Positions 27,015 to 39,855 of a DNA stretch of 64,000 nt are shown one piece after another. The stretch is from Clostridiales bacterium (GTDB lineage Bacteria > Bacillota > Clostridia > Peptostreptococcales > Acidaminobacteraceae), in assembly GCA_021107455.1 (NCBI GenBank), contig JAIOSU010000143.1, forward strand, positions 1 through 64,000, written 5' to 3'. Under the pieces are notes generated by a model that saw only the letters and a program-made list of their open reading frames with translations, was not told where the DNA came from and searched no databases. Position 1 is the first letter of the stretch; each line of letters begins with the position of its first letter. The translations under genes were made by a program, and so were the position numbers.

Positions 27015-29204
27015 TTACCGTCTTACCCCCAATAAAACATTGTTTTTTGTGAAATCATCAATTTCTTCCTGGGTGTTTAGTTCCAAATCCGGAACATAAA
27101 TGATATTTCTAAATCCCATATATTCCAGCCTGGTGTAATCTTCCATATTAGTCATCATTGGTGCAATCTGCCGTTTCAATTCTTGATCTATCACCTTAAG
27201 TTGATCGAAATCAAAAAATGCGGCTACAAACGCATCAGGATGGATTGTCAGCCATTCCATCACTTCCGAAACGGTTTTCTCTTCATGAAGTTGCCCTATC
27301 CCAAACCCGTTGACCCCCTCATCATATAATCGAGTGAGATTGTTCACTTCAGCGGAATCCAACCATTCAATATCCTCCATGGACCATTCGCCTTTGTCTG
27401 GCTCCAAATCCGTCATATCAATTTGATTTTCCATGAAACCTGCAATCAAATTTTGTTCAAGTATAACAGCAGAACTGTTGATTTCTTTCAAAGCCTGTTC
27501 ATAACTTTCGCGGCACAGCTCGATATCCACAGATTCTTTCGTGAATCGATTCCACGCACGGCTGTTGTTGAAAACGCCATCCCGAGACATCTCAAATACA
27601 ATCTCATCCTGAATAAAAGACCCCTTAAGCATGTAAGTCTGTGAGGCAACAAATCCCGAATCCGAATTGATCAGATCCTGGCCAAACGCATACGGATTAA
27701 CATTAGCGAGGCCCATCAAATTAAGTATCGTCGGCATAAAATCAATTTGACCACCGACAGTATCTATAGTCTCCTCCACGTCTGAACCGGGAATATGGAC
27801 AATCAGTGGAATTCTGAGCATCTCTTCATAATCATAAGAATAACCCAAAAAAGCCGAAACATTGTCATGAATCGACTGATCCTTGCTGTTGAGCCCAAAA
27901 TGATCGCCATATATGACAATTATTGAGTTTTCATATAATCCAGATAGTTTCAGTTCTTCGATAAAAATGCCTATGGCATGATCGGAATATGCGACACCAT
28001 TCAAATAATCTCCGAACAACGTGCCCTCATCTGCTGCTTTCAGTGCAATTATTTTCTGATCATCGGGCAGCTCAAAAGGATTATGATTGGTTAAAGTAAT
28101 CAAAAAACTGTAGAATGGACTTTCAGCTTTTTCAAGATATTCCATGGATTGAGTGAAAAATTCCACATCATTCACCCCTAGACCAATGGGGTTTTCGCTC
28201 GAGAAATGATCCTCATGATAGTAAGTATCAAATCCCTGACCGGGATATGCGACTTCTCGATTCCAAAATTCTTTTTTATAACCATGGAGCACCAATGTTT
28301 CGTAACCGTGATCCTTCATAATCCAAGGTAGTCCATGGTACTTGTTATGCGAATAAGCACTATATGCCTGAGTGAAAATCGGCGCATATAGTCCATTCTG
28401 GCTTACAAATTCTGCATCAGAGGTATTCCCTTTTCCCAGTTGCTGAAAATAACTGTCGAAGTAAAATGAATCCTTCCCGATCATACTATTGAGTACCGGA
28501 GTCAGCTCTTGCCCTTCATATGCTTTTCCGATCATCATACTTTGAAGAGACTCCACCTGTATGACAATCAGATTTTTATCTTTGGCAATCCCAAAATACT
28601 CGCCTTCAGTATCATCCTTCTCTTCGAAATCCATCTCAAGTTCAGTATTTTGCTCAGTTGGTCCAGAGATCACAGAGGCGATATCCTTGATATGATACAT
28701 GAAAAATTCCTGATGGTTGATGCTTGAGGCGGCGTCTCCACCAATGGGGTTGACGATCAACATACCTATTGTGATTGCAACCATTACTCCAGAAATTATT
28801 TTGACCCTTTTTTTCACACCTTGATCCAGTAGTAAAAAAGGCACAATGACCAGTAAATCCATGAACAACAAAAGTTCTTTGAAGCCAATCAAATATAAAA
28901 TGGACTCCTTCACATCACCAAGTAGATGTGCTTCCCCAATCATATTTAAACTCAAACTCCTGTTGAAATATTTGAAATAAATGACGTCCACAAACATCAA
29001 AATGGAAACCAATAAATAAGCTGCAATGAAAGTCGGGACGTTTCCTTTAAAAAAGCGGTAAACCCAGGCAATGAACACCACGCTAAATGCGACAAGAACA
29101 AGTGCATTTCCAGTGACATTCATGAGCTGATAATATAGAAGCAATTTCAAAACAATCGCAATCAGAGCGAAATATGAACTTTTTTGGACAAGAAATTCTT
29201 TCAC
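27015..29204 (-). CDS. LtaS-like phosphoglycerol transferase (sulfatase family) with extra C-terminal domain
   Basis: A 729-residue membrane protein with about five helices in residues 10-155 and an extracellular sulfatase-type catalytic domain (about 210-520). Landmarks match lipoteichoic acid synthase: metal ligand Glu218 in IQVESLQ, nucleophile Thr261 in KGNTSDAEF, His307 in LHGYKKEFWNR, and Asp434-His435 in YGDHFG. Such enzymes move glycerol phosphate from phosphatidylglycerol to a teichoic acid or glycan. The last 150 or so residues are extra and resemble the end of a GDPD-type barrel (FDFDQLKVIDQELK, MGFRNIIYVPD). GTG 29204 follows GAGGAAATATC. Confidence 0.85.
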   Translation of the reverse strand: MKEFLVQKSSYFALIAIVLKLLLYYQLMNVTGNALVLVAFSVVFIAWVYRFFKGNVPTFIAAYLLVSILMFVDVIYFKYFNRSLSLNMIGEAHLLGDVKESILYLIGFKELLLFMDLLVIVPFLLLDQGVKKRVKIISGVMVAITIGMLIVNPIGGDAASSINHQEFFMYHIKDIASVISGPTEQNTELEMDFEEKDDTEGEYFGIAKDKNLIVIQVESLQSMMIGKAYEGQELTPVLNSMIGKDSFYFDSYFQQLGKGNTSDAEFVSQNGLYAPIFTQAYSAYSHNKYHGLPWIMKDHGYETLVLHGYKKEFWNREVAYPGQGFDTYYHEDHFSSENPIGLGVNDVEFFTQSMEYLEKAESPFYSFLITLTNHNPFELPDDQKIIALKAADEGTLFGDYLNGVAYSDHAIGIFIEELKLSGLYENSIIVIYGDHFGLNSKDQSIHDNVSAFLGYSYDYEEMLRIPLIVHIPGSDVEETIDTVGGQIDFMPTILNLMGLANVNPYAFGQDLINSDSGFVASQTYMLKGSFIQDEIVFEMSRDGVFNNSRAWNRFTKESVDIELCRESYEQALKEINSSAVILEQNLIAGFMENQIDMTDLEPDKGEWSMEDIEWLDSAEVNNLTRLYDEGVNGFGIGQLHEEKTVSEVMEWLTIHPDAFVAAFFDFDQLKVIDQELKRQIAPMMTNMEDYTRLEYMGFRNIIYVPDLELNTQEEIDDFTKNNVLLGVRR

Positions 29205-29230
29205 GATATTTCCTCATTTCATCATATGTA

Positions 29231-29260
29231 ATAATAGAAGAAAGACCGAACTATTGCCAA
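29231..29260 (-). promoter_or_regulatory. Promoter for the LtaS-like gene
   Basis: On the minus strand TTGGCA (29255-29260), an 18-base spacer and TATTAT (29231-29236) lie 26 bases before the GTG start. The box overlaps the hairpin that ends the tRNA transcript. Confidence 0.5.
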
Positions 29261-29276
29261 AGGCAGTTCAGTCTTT
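29241..29276 (-). terminator. Terminator of the tRNA operon
   Basis: AAAGAC and GAACT pair with AGTTC and GTCTTT across 29241-29276 with one mismatch and a short GC inner stem, four bases past the last tRNA. The T tail on the minus strand is interrupted (TTTCTTC). Confidence 0.6.
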
Positions 29277-29280
29277 TTTG

Positions 29281-29357
29281 TGGTGCACCCGACGAGATTC
29301 GAACTCACAACCAACGGATTCGAAGTCCGCTACTCTATCCGATTGAGCTACGGGTGC
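29281..29357 (-). tRNA. tRNA-Arg (anticodon TCG)
   Basis: The minus strand folds into a 77-nt cloverleaf with encoded CCA. Acceptor GCACCCG pairs with CGGGTGC, the T loop reads TTCGAAT, and the anticodon loop CTTCGAA gives TCG, reading CGA. It is last in the tRNA array and lies beyond an internal terminator. Confidence 0.95.
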
Positions 29358-29371
29358 CAATGTTGAATATA

Positions 29372-29401
29372 AATAAAAAAGTCACTCCAAAGAGTGACTT
29401 T
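29372..29401 (-). terminator. Terminator inside the tRNA array
   Basis: A perfect 10-bp stem (29378-29387 with 29392-29401) with a 4-nt loop, followed on the minus strand by six T, lies between tRNA-Lys and tRNA-Arg(TCG). Confidence 0.8.
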
Positions 29402-29406
29402 CATCA

Positions 29407-29482
29407 TGGTGATCCATCCGCGACTCGAACGCGGGACACCCTGATTAAAAGTCAGGTGCTCTACCGACTGAGCTAATGGATC
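29407..29482 (-). tRNA. tRNA-Lys (anticodon TTT)
   Basis: A 76-nt cloverleaf with encoded CCA. Acceptor GATCCAT pairs perfectly with ATGGATC, and the anticodon loop CTTTTAA gives TTT. Confidence 0.96.
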
Positions 29483-29485
29483 CTA

Positions 29486-29560
29486 TGGCTGGGGATACAG
29501 GATTTGAACCTGTGAATGACGGAGTCAAAGTCCGTTGCCTTACCGCTTGGCGAATCCCCA
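29486..29560 (-). tRNA. tRNA-Gln (anticodon TTG)
   Basis: A 75-nt cloverleaf with encoded CCA. Acceptor TGGGGAT pairs with ATCCCCA, and the anticodon loop CTTTGAC gives TTG. Only three bases separate it from tRNA-Lys. Confidence 0.96.
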
Positions 29561-29566
29561 ATAAAA

Positions 29567-29643
29567 TGGGGCGACTGATGGGATTTGAACCCACGCATGA
29601 AGGAGTCACAGTCCTTTGTCTTAACCACTTGACGACAGTCGCC
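29567..29643 (-). tRNA. tRNA-His (anticodon GTG)
   Basis: A 77-nt cloverleaf with encoded CCA. The extra G at position -1 opposite C73, the histidine identity element, is encoded. The anticodon loop CTGTGAC gives GTG. Confidence 0.96.
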
Positions 29644-29670
29644 ACAACATTCGAAAATAAACAAAATTAA

Positions 29671-29747
29671 TGGTGCGTCCGAAGGGACTCGAACCCCTAA
29701 CCCCCGCCTTAGAAGGGCGGTGCTCTATCCAGTTGAGCTACGAACGC
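29671..29747 (-). tRNA. tRNA-Arg (anticodon TCT)
   Basis: A 77-nt cloverleaf with encoded CCA. The anticodon loop CTTCTAA gives TCT, reading AGA/AGG, the main arginine codons of low-GC genomes. Confidence 0.96.
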
Positions 29748-29751
29748 ACAT

Positions 29752-29828
29752 TGGTCGGGGTGGCAGGATTTGAACCCGCGGCCCTCTGGTCCCAAACCAG
29801 ATGCGCTACCAAACTGCGCTACACCCCG
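29752..29828 (-). tRNA. tRNA-Pro (anticodon TGG)
   Basis: A 77-nt cloverleaf with encoded CCA. Acceptor CGGGGTG pairs with CACCCCG, and the anticodon loop TTTGGGA gives TGG. It is first in the array, 20 bases after the -10 box. Confidence 0.96.
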
Positions 29829-29847
29829 TTGTTTACTGACGAATTTT

Positions 29848-29876
29848 ATTATACATGATTCGCCTATACCCGTCAA
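29848..29876 (-). promoter_or_regulatory. Strong promoter of the tRNA operon
   Basis: On the minus strand TTGACG (29871-29876), a 17-base spacer and TATAAT (29848-29853) with an extended-10 TG. This near-consensus box fits a stable-RNA promoter. Confidence 0.85.
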
Positions 29877-29897
29877 CACCTTTTTAAGATATTTTCC

Positions 29898-30365
29898 CTA
29901 CAAATGAATATGTTTTGCAGATATCCCATTGTCAGAAAATTCAATAATTCCAATGGTTGGAGCGCATGACGGATAGGGGTGGGTCGGACTGCCCGGATTG
30001 AAGAGTCGGACTCCTTCCTCAAGCAGATTGGTTGGTTTGTGGGTATGTCCGAAGCAGATCAATTCAAAGCTTTCCTCAATACCCTTGTAAAACAGCTGCA
30101 TAAGCGACTGCTTTACGCGATAATGGTGTCCATGGGTCAGGAACACCTTATGACCCATGCGTTCAATGACGAGGGACTCAGGCCCTTTGACGCCAATGTC
30201 CCCATTACCTTTGACAGCTATTACCGGAATGCCCGTATAAAGGGCAAAATCGTTGTAATAATCGCCTAAATGCCAGATTTCATCGATTTTATCTTTTTCA
30301 TGTTCAATATAAGCCATAACTCGGCCGGTATGTCCATGTGTGTCACTGATTACTGCTATTTTCAT
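29898..30365 (-). CDS. yfcE: YfcE/MJ0936-type metallophosphoesterase
   Basis: A 155-residue calcineurin-like phosphoesterase with all metal-binding blocks: SDTHGH near the start, HLGDYYND, VKGNGD, LTHGHHY and FGHTHKP. This family hydrolyses phosphodiester model substrates; the natural substrate is not known. Its first 23 bases overlap the end of rdgB, so translation is coupled. The rph-rdgB-yfcE order is common in Clostridia. Confidence 0.9.
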   Translation of the reverse strand: MKIAVISDTHGHTGRVMAYIEHEKDKIDEIWHLGDYYNDFALYTGIPVIAVKGNGDIGVKGPESLVIERMGHKVFLTHGHHYRVKQSLMQLFYKGIEESFELICFGHTHKPTNLLEEGVRLFNPGSPTHPYPSCAPTIGIIEFSDNGISAKHIHL

Positions 30366-30960
30366 GATACTTCCTCAACAATTCTTTCAATTGCTTCAAA
30401 GCGTTGGCGCGGTGGCTAATTTCATTTTTTTCCTCTGCAGACAGTTCTGCCAGGCATCTATTGAGATCGGGCACAATGAATAAAGGATCATAGCCGAAGC
30501 CATTATGCCCAGCTGGTGAGTGTCCAATCACACCTTCAAGAGTACCTCTTGCTTCAAGTTTGTCGCCGTTTGGAAACAACATGACAATCATTGAGACGAA
30601 TCGTGCCGTTCTCTCACTAGTAGGAATACCCTCTAGTGCACCAATCAATCTTTTATTATTTTTGATGTCATTTGAAGGTTCACCGGCATAACGTGCCGAA
30701 TAGACACCTGGCGCACCATCAAGCGCATCCACTTCAAGCCCTGAATCATCCGCAAGGGTGATTTCTCCTGTCAAATCGGCGACAGTCTTGGCTTTGATAT
30801 AGGCATTTTCTTCAAATGTGGTTCCGGTTTCCTCGATTTCAAGATCACCGAGATCAATTTCATCCAGCGCGACCAGGTCGTATTCAAAACCCTCCAGAAT
30901 CGCTTTTATTTCTTTCAGTTTGTGTTTATTGGAAGATGCAAGTACAACTCTTTTTCTCAT
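30343..30960 (-). CDS. rdgB: XTP/dITP diphosphatase (RdgB/HAM1)
   Basis: A 205-residue house-cleaning nucleotidase removing dITP, XTP and other deaminated purine triphosphates. The signature blocks are ASSNKHKLKEIKAIL at the N-terminus, DDSGLEVDALDGAPGVYSARYAG in the centre and GHNGFGYDPLFIVP near residue 150, followed by AELSAEEKNEISHRANAL. It starts three bases after the rph stop and overlaps yfcE by 23 bases. Confidence 0.95.
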   Translation of the reverse strand: MRKRVVLASSNKHKLKEIKAILEGFEYDLVALDEIDLGDLEIEETGTTFEENAYIKAKTVADLTGEITLADDSGLEVDALDGAPGVYSARYAGEPSNDIKNNKRLIGALEGIPTSERTARFVSMIVMLFPNGDKLEARGTLEGVIGHSPAGHNGFGYDPLFIVPDLNRCLAELSAEEKNEISHRANALKQLKELLRKYHENSSNQ

Positions 30961-30963
30961 AAC

Positions 30964-31671
30964 TCACCTCATCGCTTCATTTTGCGCCTTGATCAAAGCT
31001 TCTATGCCTCTTTCGCCAAACTCGAGCAACGCGTTTAATTGCTTTTTATCAAACGGACGTTCTTCTCCTGTACCTTGTAATTCGATATATTCGCCTTCTG
31101 CTGTCATGACGAGGTTCATATCCACATGTGCCGCAGAATCCTCCTCATAACATAAATCCAGCATGACTTCGCCGTTCACAACCCCTACGCTGACCGCAGC
31201 CACGTTCGTTGTGATTGGAGATTGAGTTATTAGACCTTGTTCCATGATTTTCGACACTGCATCTGAAAGTGCTACAAAAGCTCCTGTGATAGAAGCTGTT
31301 CTAGTACCTCCATATGCCTGGATGACATCACAGTCAATCCAAATGGTGCGTTCACCGAGCGCCTTTAGGTCGATGATCGACCTGAGGGACCTGCCGATCA
31401 GTCTTTGAATTTCCTGACTTCTCCCATCGATACCTTTGGTGTTTCTAGTCTTCCTTTGTCCTGTTGATCCCGGAAGCATGCCGTATTCCGCAGTCACCCA
31501 ACCAGATCCGGCCCCCTTTAAAAAATGGGGGACCTTTTCCTCTACTGTTGCAGTACATATGACTTTGGTGTTGCCCATCTCGATCAGCACCGACCCTGCG
31601 GGATGCATGAGATAATTCCTCGTGATTTTAACAGGGCGGAGCTCTTCGTTGGTTCGTTCATCTATTCTCAT
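30964..31671 (-). CDS. rph: Ribonuclease PH
   Basis: A 235-residue phosphorolytic 3'-5' exoribonuclease that trims tRNA 3' ends. [26 protein letters not shown]-like [19 protein letters not shown], the [14 protein letters not shown] basic helix and [19 protein letters not shown] are characteristic. Start at ATG 31671 after AGAAAGGATTCTTG; a TTG directly before is less likely. It is followed by rdgB and yfcE in one operon. Confidence 0.96.
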   Translation of the reverse strand: MRIDERTNEELRPVKITRNYLMHPAGSVLIEMGNTKVICTATVEEKVPHFLKGAGSGWVTAEYGMLPGSTGQRKTRNTKGIDGRSQEIQRLIGRSLRSIIDLKALGERTIWIDCDVIQAYGGTRTASITGAFVALSDAVSKIMEQGLITQSPITTNVAAVSVGVVNGEVMLDLCYEEDSAAHVDMNLVMTAEGEYIELQGTGEERPFDKKQLNALLEFGERGIEALIKAQNEAMR

Positions 31672-31683
31672 CAAGAATCCTTT

Positions 31684-33777
31684 CTATTTTAAAAATTCCA
31701 CAATTCCTTTTGCAATTGAGTTCGCTGCCTTTTGTAAATAAGTGTTGTCCATCAACTTGCTTTGTTCAGTAGGATTACTGATGAATCCGAGTTCAGCAAG
31801 TACTGAAGGCATGGTCGTTTCTCTAAGAACTGCAAGATTCGGGCGATGTGCGATGCCTCTATCTGTTGCTCCAAGTTGTCTGATCAGTTCACTTTGGATC
31901 TTTTGTGCCAGTCCCTTGTCACTGGAGAGTGATTGATTACCATAAAGCACTTCAACACCGTTTGCGCTGGACCCTGTATGCGCATTGATGTGGATACTCA
32001 CAAAGACAGTCGCATTAAGTCCTTCCGCCATTGCCGCACGGTCATAAAGGTTGACATATTCATCTTTTGAACGGGTCATATATACTTTAAAGCCTTGTTT
32101 CTCAAGTTCCTTCTGTAGCATGATTGAAGCTCTGAGAGTAAGCACTTTTTCTTGAACCAAACTTCCAACTGCACCTGGATCACGACCACCGTGGCCAGCG
32201 TCGATGACTACCAGCGTCTGGTTGAAATCGGAATTCTGAATGACTTGGTTGACGAAGGTCAATAATACCTTGCTTCCACTAGAAAGATTGGAGACAGTGG
32301 TGGAAGGTGATAATTTGACAGCCATGTCATAAGTTTCCGCAGTCTCTGAGATCACAACGGACTCGACGATATTGTCATTGACCGGGAAGTCGAAACTTCC
32401 AAGATCTGTCACACTCTTAGGAATGGACATTTGAATCATTTTCGTGTCTGGATTGTAATTGTATGAGACATTGGAGTTTTCAAAGAGTCGTACACTCAAA
32501 TTGGCTTTTGAATTATCCAGTTTCACGTAATCGAAATTGTTGATCGGATTGTCACTGACGTAAACCAATATCTCCGAACCTTTGCCCTCGACGTAGAAAT
32601 CATCGTAAGTAGGCGCTTCGGTCAGTTCGATAGTCACCCTCGTGATGTCATCCCAAGGTGCATAGAAGGCTTCTTTTCTTTGTTCATAGGTCACAGATTT
32701 AATTTTGCCTGTGTTGACCGCCATCAATTCTTTGATGCCTTCATTTGCATGTAAATAACTGCCGATGACATCCACTATGATCTTGTTGCCTTCGATTGTA
32801 GGTTGGAACATCGGATTTTCACTGGTTTTGATGACCACTGTATCTGTAGAATATATTTCTTCCACAGAGACCTCATTCACTGTATTGATGAGTCTGATGA
32901 CGAGTTCCTTTGTGACCGCATCATAAGATATGTCATGGCCTCTACGTTCATTCTGGAAAAGTGTCAATCTCGTTGTTTTCGGATTGGTGCTCGTTAAAGT
33001 GAGCTCAACACGATCGAGTCCAAAAATGCCATCGTATATGTCATAAATCCACGTATTGCCATTTTGGGACCAATTGTTGTCCATGTTTGTGATATTCAGA
33101 TTCGTATTTTGAACATCCACTACGATCTGATCCTGTCCACCGACATCGGCCCCTCCGATTACAAATGAGGTCGCCTCCACTTCACCGGTGACTTTGAGTC
33201 TGATTTCAGGATATTTGTTCTTATAATTGAGGTATGCGCCTGTCATAGTCTGTTCCAATTTGTTGATTGCGACTGTTCTCGTCTCATTGATCCAAGAAAC
33301 GCTGAGCCCGAGTATTTCTGTCACGAATCTAACTGGTACATAAGTTCTTCCTATACCGTCATAGGAGAAAATTCTAGGAGCGACACCATCTGGAAGCAGT
33401 GTCGATACACCGTTGATCTGGGCATTTTTATTGTCAATTTGCATAACCACGGATTTTCCACCGACACTAAATTTGATTTCTTCAGTGTCCTGAACCCAAC
33501 TGTATTCAATGCCTAGTTCTTTGAAAATCGCAGCAATCGGGACAAGAGCTCTCTCGTTCACAATGATTCCAGGTGTATCAGAAAAAATATCCTGTCCTTT
33601 GATCATGAGGGAGATCGGTTCATAAGAAACATCTTTTTTGCTGATTCTGTCATAGAGTTCAACACTTTCAAATTCCGAATACTTGTTTGCGAATACCGTT
33701 TGTAGTGGTGAGATCAGTGTAAAGCACATGATCAATGCCATAAGTAATCCGACTTTTCCCTCTATTCTCTTATTCAT
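31684..33777 (-). CDS. Secreted N-acetylmuramoyl-L-alanine amidase with AMIN and stalk domains
   Basis: A 697-residue exported cell-wall hydrolase. Residues 1-31 are a signal peptide ending SPLQTVFAN. A copper amine oxidase N-like domain (GIIVNERALVPIAAIFKELG, TYVPVRFVTEILGLSVSW) covers about 55-175, AMIN-like beta domains fill the middle, and an Amidase_3 catalytic domain covers about 515-697. Its zinc site is visible: VVIDAGHGGRDPGA, Glu in VQEKVLTLR, VFVSIHINAH, and catalytic Glu in VLAELGFISN. It cleaves between MurNAc and the peptide stem. ATG follows AGAAAGGACAATCAAAT. It heads the rph-rdgB-yfcE run or joins the gene upstream. Confidence 0.92.
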   Translation of the reverse strand: MNKRIEGKVGLLMALIMCFTLISPLQTVFANKYSEFESVELYDRISKKDVSYEPISLMIKGQDIFSDTPGIIVNERALVPIAAIFKELGIEYSWVQDTEEIKFSVGGKSVVMQIDNKNAQINGVSTLLPDGVAPRIFSYDGIGRTYVPVRFVTEILGLSVSWINETRTVAINKLEQTMTGAYLNYKNKYPEIRLKVTGEVEATSFVIGGADVGGQDQIVVDVQNTNLNITNMDNNWSQNGNTWIYDIYDGIFGLDRVELTLTSTNPKTTRLTLFQNERRGHDISYDAVTKELVIRLINTVNEVSVEEIYSTDTVVIKTSENPMFQPTIEGNKIIVDVIGSYLHANEGIKELMAVNTGKIKSVTYEQRKEAFYAPWDDITRVTIELTEAPTYDDFYVEGKGSEILVYVSDNPINNFDYVKLDNSKANLSVRLFENSNVSYNYNPDTKMIQMSIPKSVTDLGSFDFPVNDNIVESVVISETAETYDMAVKLSPSTTVSNLSSGSKVLLTFVNQVIQNSDFNQTLVVIDAGHGGRDPGAVGSLVQEKVLTLRASIMLQKELEKQGFKVYMTRSKDEYVNLYDRAAMAEGLNATVFVSIHINAHTGSSANGVEVLYGNQSLSSDKGLAQKIQSELIRQLGATDRGIAHRPNLAVLRETTMPSVLAELGFISNPTEQSKLMDNTYLQKAANSIAKGIVEFLK

Positions 33778-33795
33778 ATTTGATTGTCCTTTCTG

Positions 33796-34800
33796 CTAGT
33801 TAATTACTTTGTATAGCTCGTCCGATTCAGGTGGCATGATCTCATCACAGATCATTTCCACTGAATCCTCACCATAACATACGATTTTTTCCTGACCCTC
33901 TGTGACAACGCCAACCTTGGAATACTCAATTCCAGCATCCAGGAATGCTTTTTCAAGGTCCGTAGCACGTTCGGGAGGTACTGCCATAACCATGGATCCG
34001 CTGGCGATGAGCTTAAGTGGATCGATATGATAAAAATCACATATTTTTTCCGTTACAGCATGGACCGAGATTTTCTCTCTTCTTATGCGACACCCTTTTT
34101 CGCTCGCTTCACAAAGCTCATGAATTGCTCCAATAACGCCACCTTCTGTGGCATCATGCATTGCCGAGACGCCGACTTTCTGACCAATCTGTCCTTCACC
34201 AAGCACACTGATCTGTTCCATCATGGCGCTTGCTTCATCGAGTTCTCTGTTGCTGAGTATTTCCAGCAAATCTTTTCGCTTATCGGTTGCTATGATCGCA
34301 GTGCCTTCAAGACCCGCTTTTTTTGTCAGATAGATCCAATCTCCATTTTGCGCATTACCTGTTCGTATTAATTTATCCTTCGGAATTTTTCCGATTGCCG
34401 TAGCAGAAACAATAATTCTATTCACAGCAGAGGTGAGCTCGGTATGTCCACCAATAATCTCAATGCCCATGCTGTTGGCTTCTTTGTTTGCCTCACTTAA
34501 AAGGTCTTCAATAACTTCCTTTTCAGTGTCTTTGGGACAAAGCACAGTCAAAAGCAGAGCCACTGGAACGGATCCGCTTGATGCGATATCGTTTACACAG
34601 ACATGCACAGCAAGTTTTCCAATATTGCTGTCACTGCCTGTGATCGGATCGGTTGTAAGCACACAGGCCATATCTCCGAACTCGATAGCCGCACAATCTT
34701 CACCGATGCCAGGTCTTATGAGAATATCCTCTCTGACAGGCTTTATTTTCTTAAGAACGACATTTTCAAGGTCGTCATTACTCAGTTTTCCAACACTCAT
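33796..34800 (-). CDS. AIR synthase-related (HypE/ThiL-like) protein
   Basis: A 334-residue protein of the PurM/HypE/ThiL/SelD superfamily. The N-terminal half has RPGIGEDCAAIEFGDM and TTDPITGSDSNIGKLAVHVCVNDI, the ATP-binding face, and the C-terminal half has DATEGGVIGAIHELCEAS. It lacks the C-terminal Cys motif of true HypE, so it is not the hydrogenase maturase. The reaction is unknown, presumably ATP-dependent. I choose ATG 34800, four bases after GAGGTG. The amidase gene starts 18 bases downstream. Confidence 0.8.
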   Translation of the reverse strand: MSVGKLSNDDLENVVLKKIKPVREDILIRPGIGEDCAAIEFGDMACVLTTDPITGSDSNIGKLAVHVCVNDIASSGSVPVALLLTVLCPKDTEKEVIEDLLSEANKEANSMGIEIIGGHTELTSAVNRIIVSATAIGKIPKDKLIRTGNAQNGDWIYLTKKAGLEGTAIIATDKRKDLLEILSNRELDEASAMMEQISVLGEGQIGQKVGVSAMHDATEGGVIGAIHELCEASEKGCRIRREKISVHAVTEKICDFYHIDPLKLIASGSMVMAVPPERATDLEKAFLDAGIEYSKVGVVTEGQEKIVCYGEDSVEMICDEIMPPESDELYKVIN

Positions 34801-34834
34801 TTTACACCTCATTGATTTGCTTTTTCAATTCAAT

Positions 34835-34843
34835 ATTATATCA
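34835..34843 (-). promoter_or_regulatory. Extended -10 promoter for the AIR synthase-like gene
   Basis: The minus strand reads TGATATAAT about 35 bases before the ATG, without a clear -35. The same 9-mer is the -10 of two other candidate promoters in the window. Confidence 0.45.
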
Positions 34844-34893
34844 TAATCCCTGATTTAAAGGGTGTTCGTAATGGATAATTAACTGTTTCGTAA

Positions 34894-34923
34894 AAAAAAT
34901 GGCTCACAAAGGGGCCATTTTTT
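34894..34923. terminator. Terminator after ligA
   Basis: A 10-bp stem (34894-34903 with 34914-34923) with A and T runs on both sides ends just after the ligA stop. The minus-strand T tail is long. Confidence 0.8.
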
Positions 34924-34928
34924 ACAAC

Positions 34929-39148
<4,220 letters not shown>

Positions 39149-39162
39149 TAATTCCCTCCGCC

Positions 39163-39612
39163 TTATAATATCAGATTAACCAGTAATCCTTGAATCTCTC
39201 CCACTTTTTTGAGCACACCGATTTCCTTGTGCTCCCGCTTCAAAATCAGATTGGTCAGCTCCACGAGTTTGGCATCCACCTCTGCGACAGTTCGAAGCAC
39301 TTTCGCTCTACCCATTCTTGAAAACCCGCGTTTCTCTCTCATTTCAAACCCTTTATGGACCGTTTCCTCAATGAAACCCCTGATCAAATCTTTATATTCA
39401 TATAAATTCTCTACAGTTCTGTTTTCCACCAGCGCCTGACCTTTATGGTCAATCTCATCAAGAGCGTGTTGAAGCGCCTCTTTTTGTTTGTCATAATCCT
39501 TCTGTGCCAGAATCTCTGTAAAACTGATTTTGGGTCTCTCATCCGTCTTCGGTGAATTTGACACCGGACCTGAACTCGCTTTGGAAGCCCCCGTCGTTTT
39601 ACCCACTTTCAT
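39163..39612 (-). CDS. YaaR family protein (DUF327)
   Basis: A 149-residue helical protein. The N-terminal 25 residues are a Ser/Lys/Pro-rich tail, then SFTEILAQKDYDKQKEALQHALDEIDHKGQ leads into the DUF327/YaaR core with YEYKDLIRGFIEETV and FEMREKRGFSRMGRAKVLRTV. The function of YaaR is not established. Here it directly follows two flagellar-type genes and precedes pcrA. ATG follows GGGGAGGACAAATAG, only a base after the preceding stop. Confidence 0.85.
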   Translation of the reverse strand: MKVGKTTGASKASSGPVSNSPKTDERPKISFTEILAQKDYDKQKEALQHALDEIDHKGQALVENRTVENLYEYKDLIRGFIEETVHKGFEMREKRGFSRMGRAKVLRTVAEVDAKLVELTNLILKREHKEIGVLKKVGEIQGLLVNLIL

Positions 39613-39855
39613 CTATTTGTCCTCCCCTGATTCCACTTTCTCCACCGCAGTTGTTATCCTTCCAATCAGCTCAAACAACTGCGAAGGGAGTGCATCTCTC
39701 AGATCATTTTTGACCATATGCTTCATGAAATCTGGATTTTGCTCCACAGGAATATTCTTATCGTTTGCTTCTTTTATGACACTCTCCGAGTAGGATCTGA
39801 AATCACCGAGGTTGTCAAAATTTTCATACACCCTGGAAATATTCTTTTCATTCAT
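39613..39855 (-). CDS. Small FlhB C-terminal homologue (YlqH/FhlX-like)
   Basis: This 80-residue soluble protein resembles the cytoplasmic tail of FlhB, the export switch of the flagellar type III machine: VIKEANDKNIPVEQNPDFMKHMVKNDLRDALPSQLFELIGRI matches the part after the NPTH cleavage site. The NPTH motif and all membrane helices are absent. B. subtilis YlqH is a similar stand-alone piece encoded after YlqG. The ATG overlaps the stop of the FliK-like gene (ATGA), as expected for a coupled ylqG-ylqH pair. Confidence 0.75.
   Translation of the reverse strand: MNEKNISRVYENFDNLGDFRSYSESVIKEANDKNIPVEQNPDFMKHMVKNDLRDALPSQLFELIGRITTAVEKVESGEDK

Noticed and set aside
29445-29858. Open frames across the tRNA genes
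   Set aside because: They coincide with six well-formed tRNA cloverleafs, so the frames are chance shadows.
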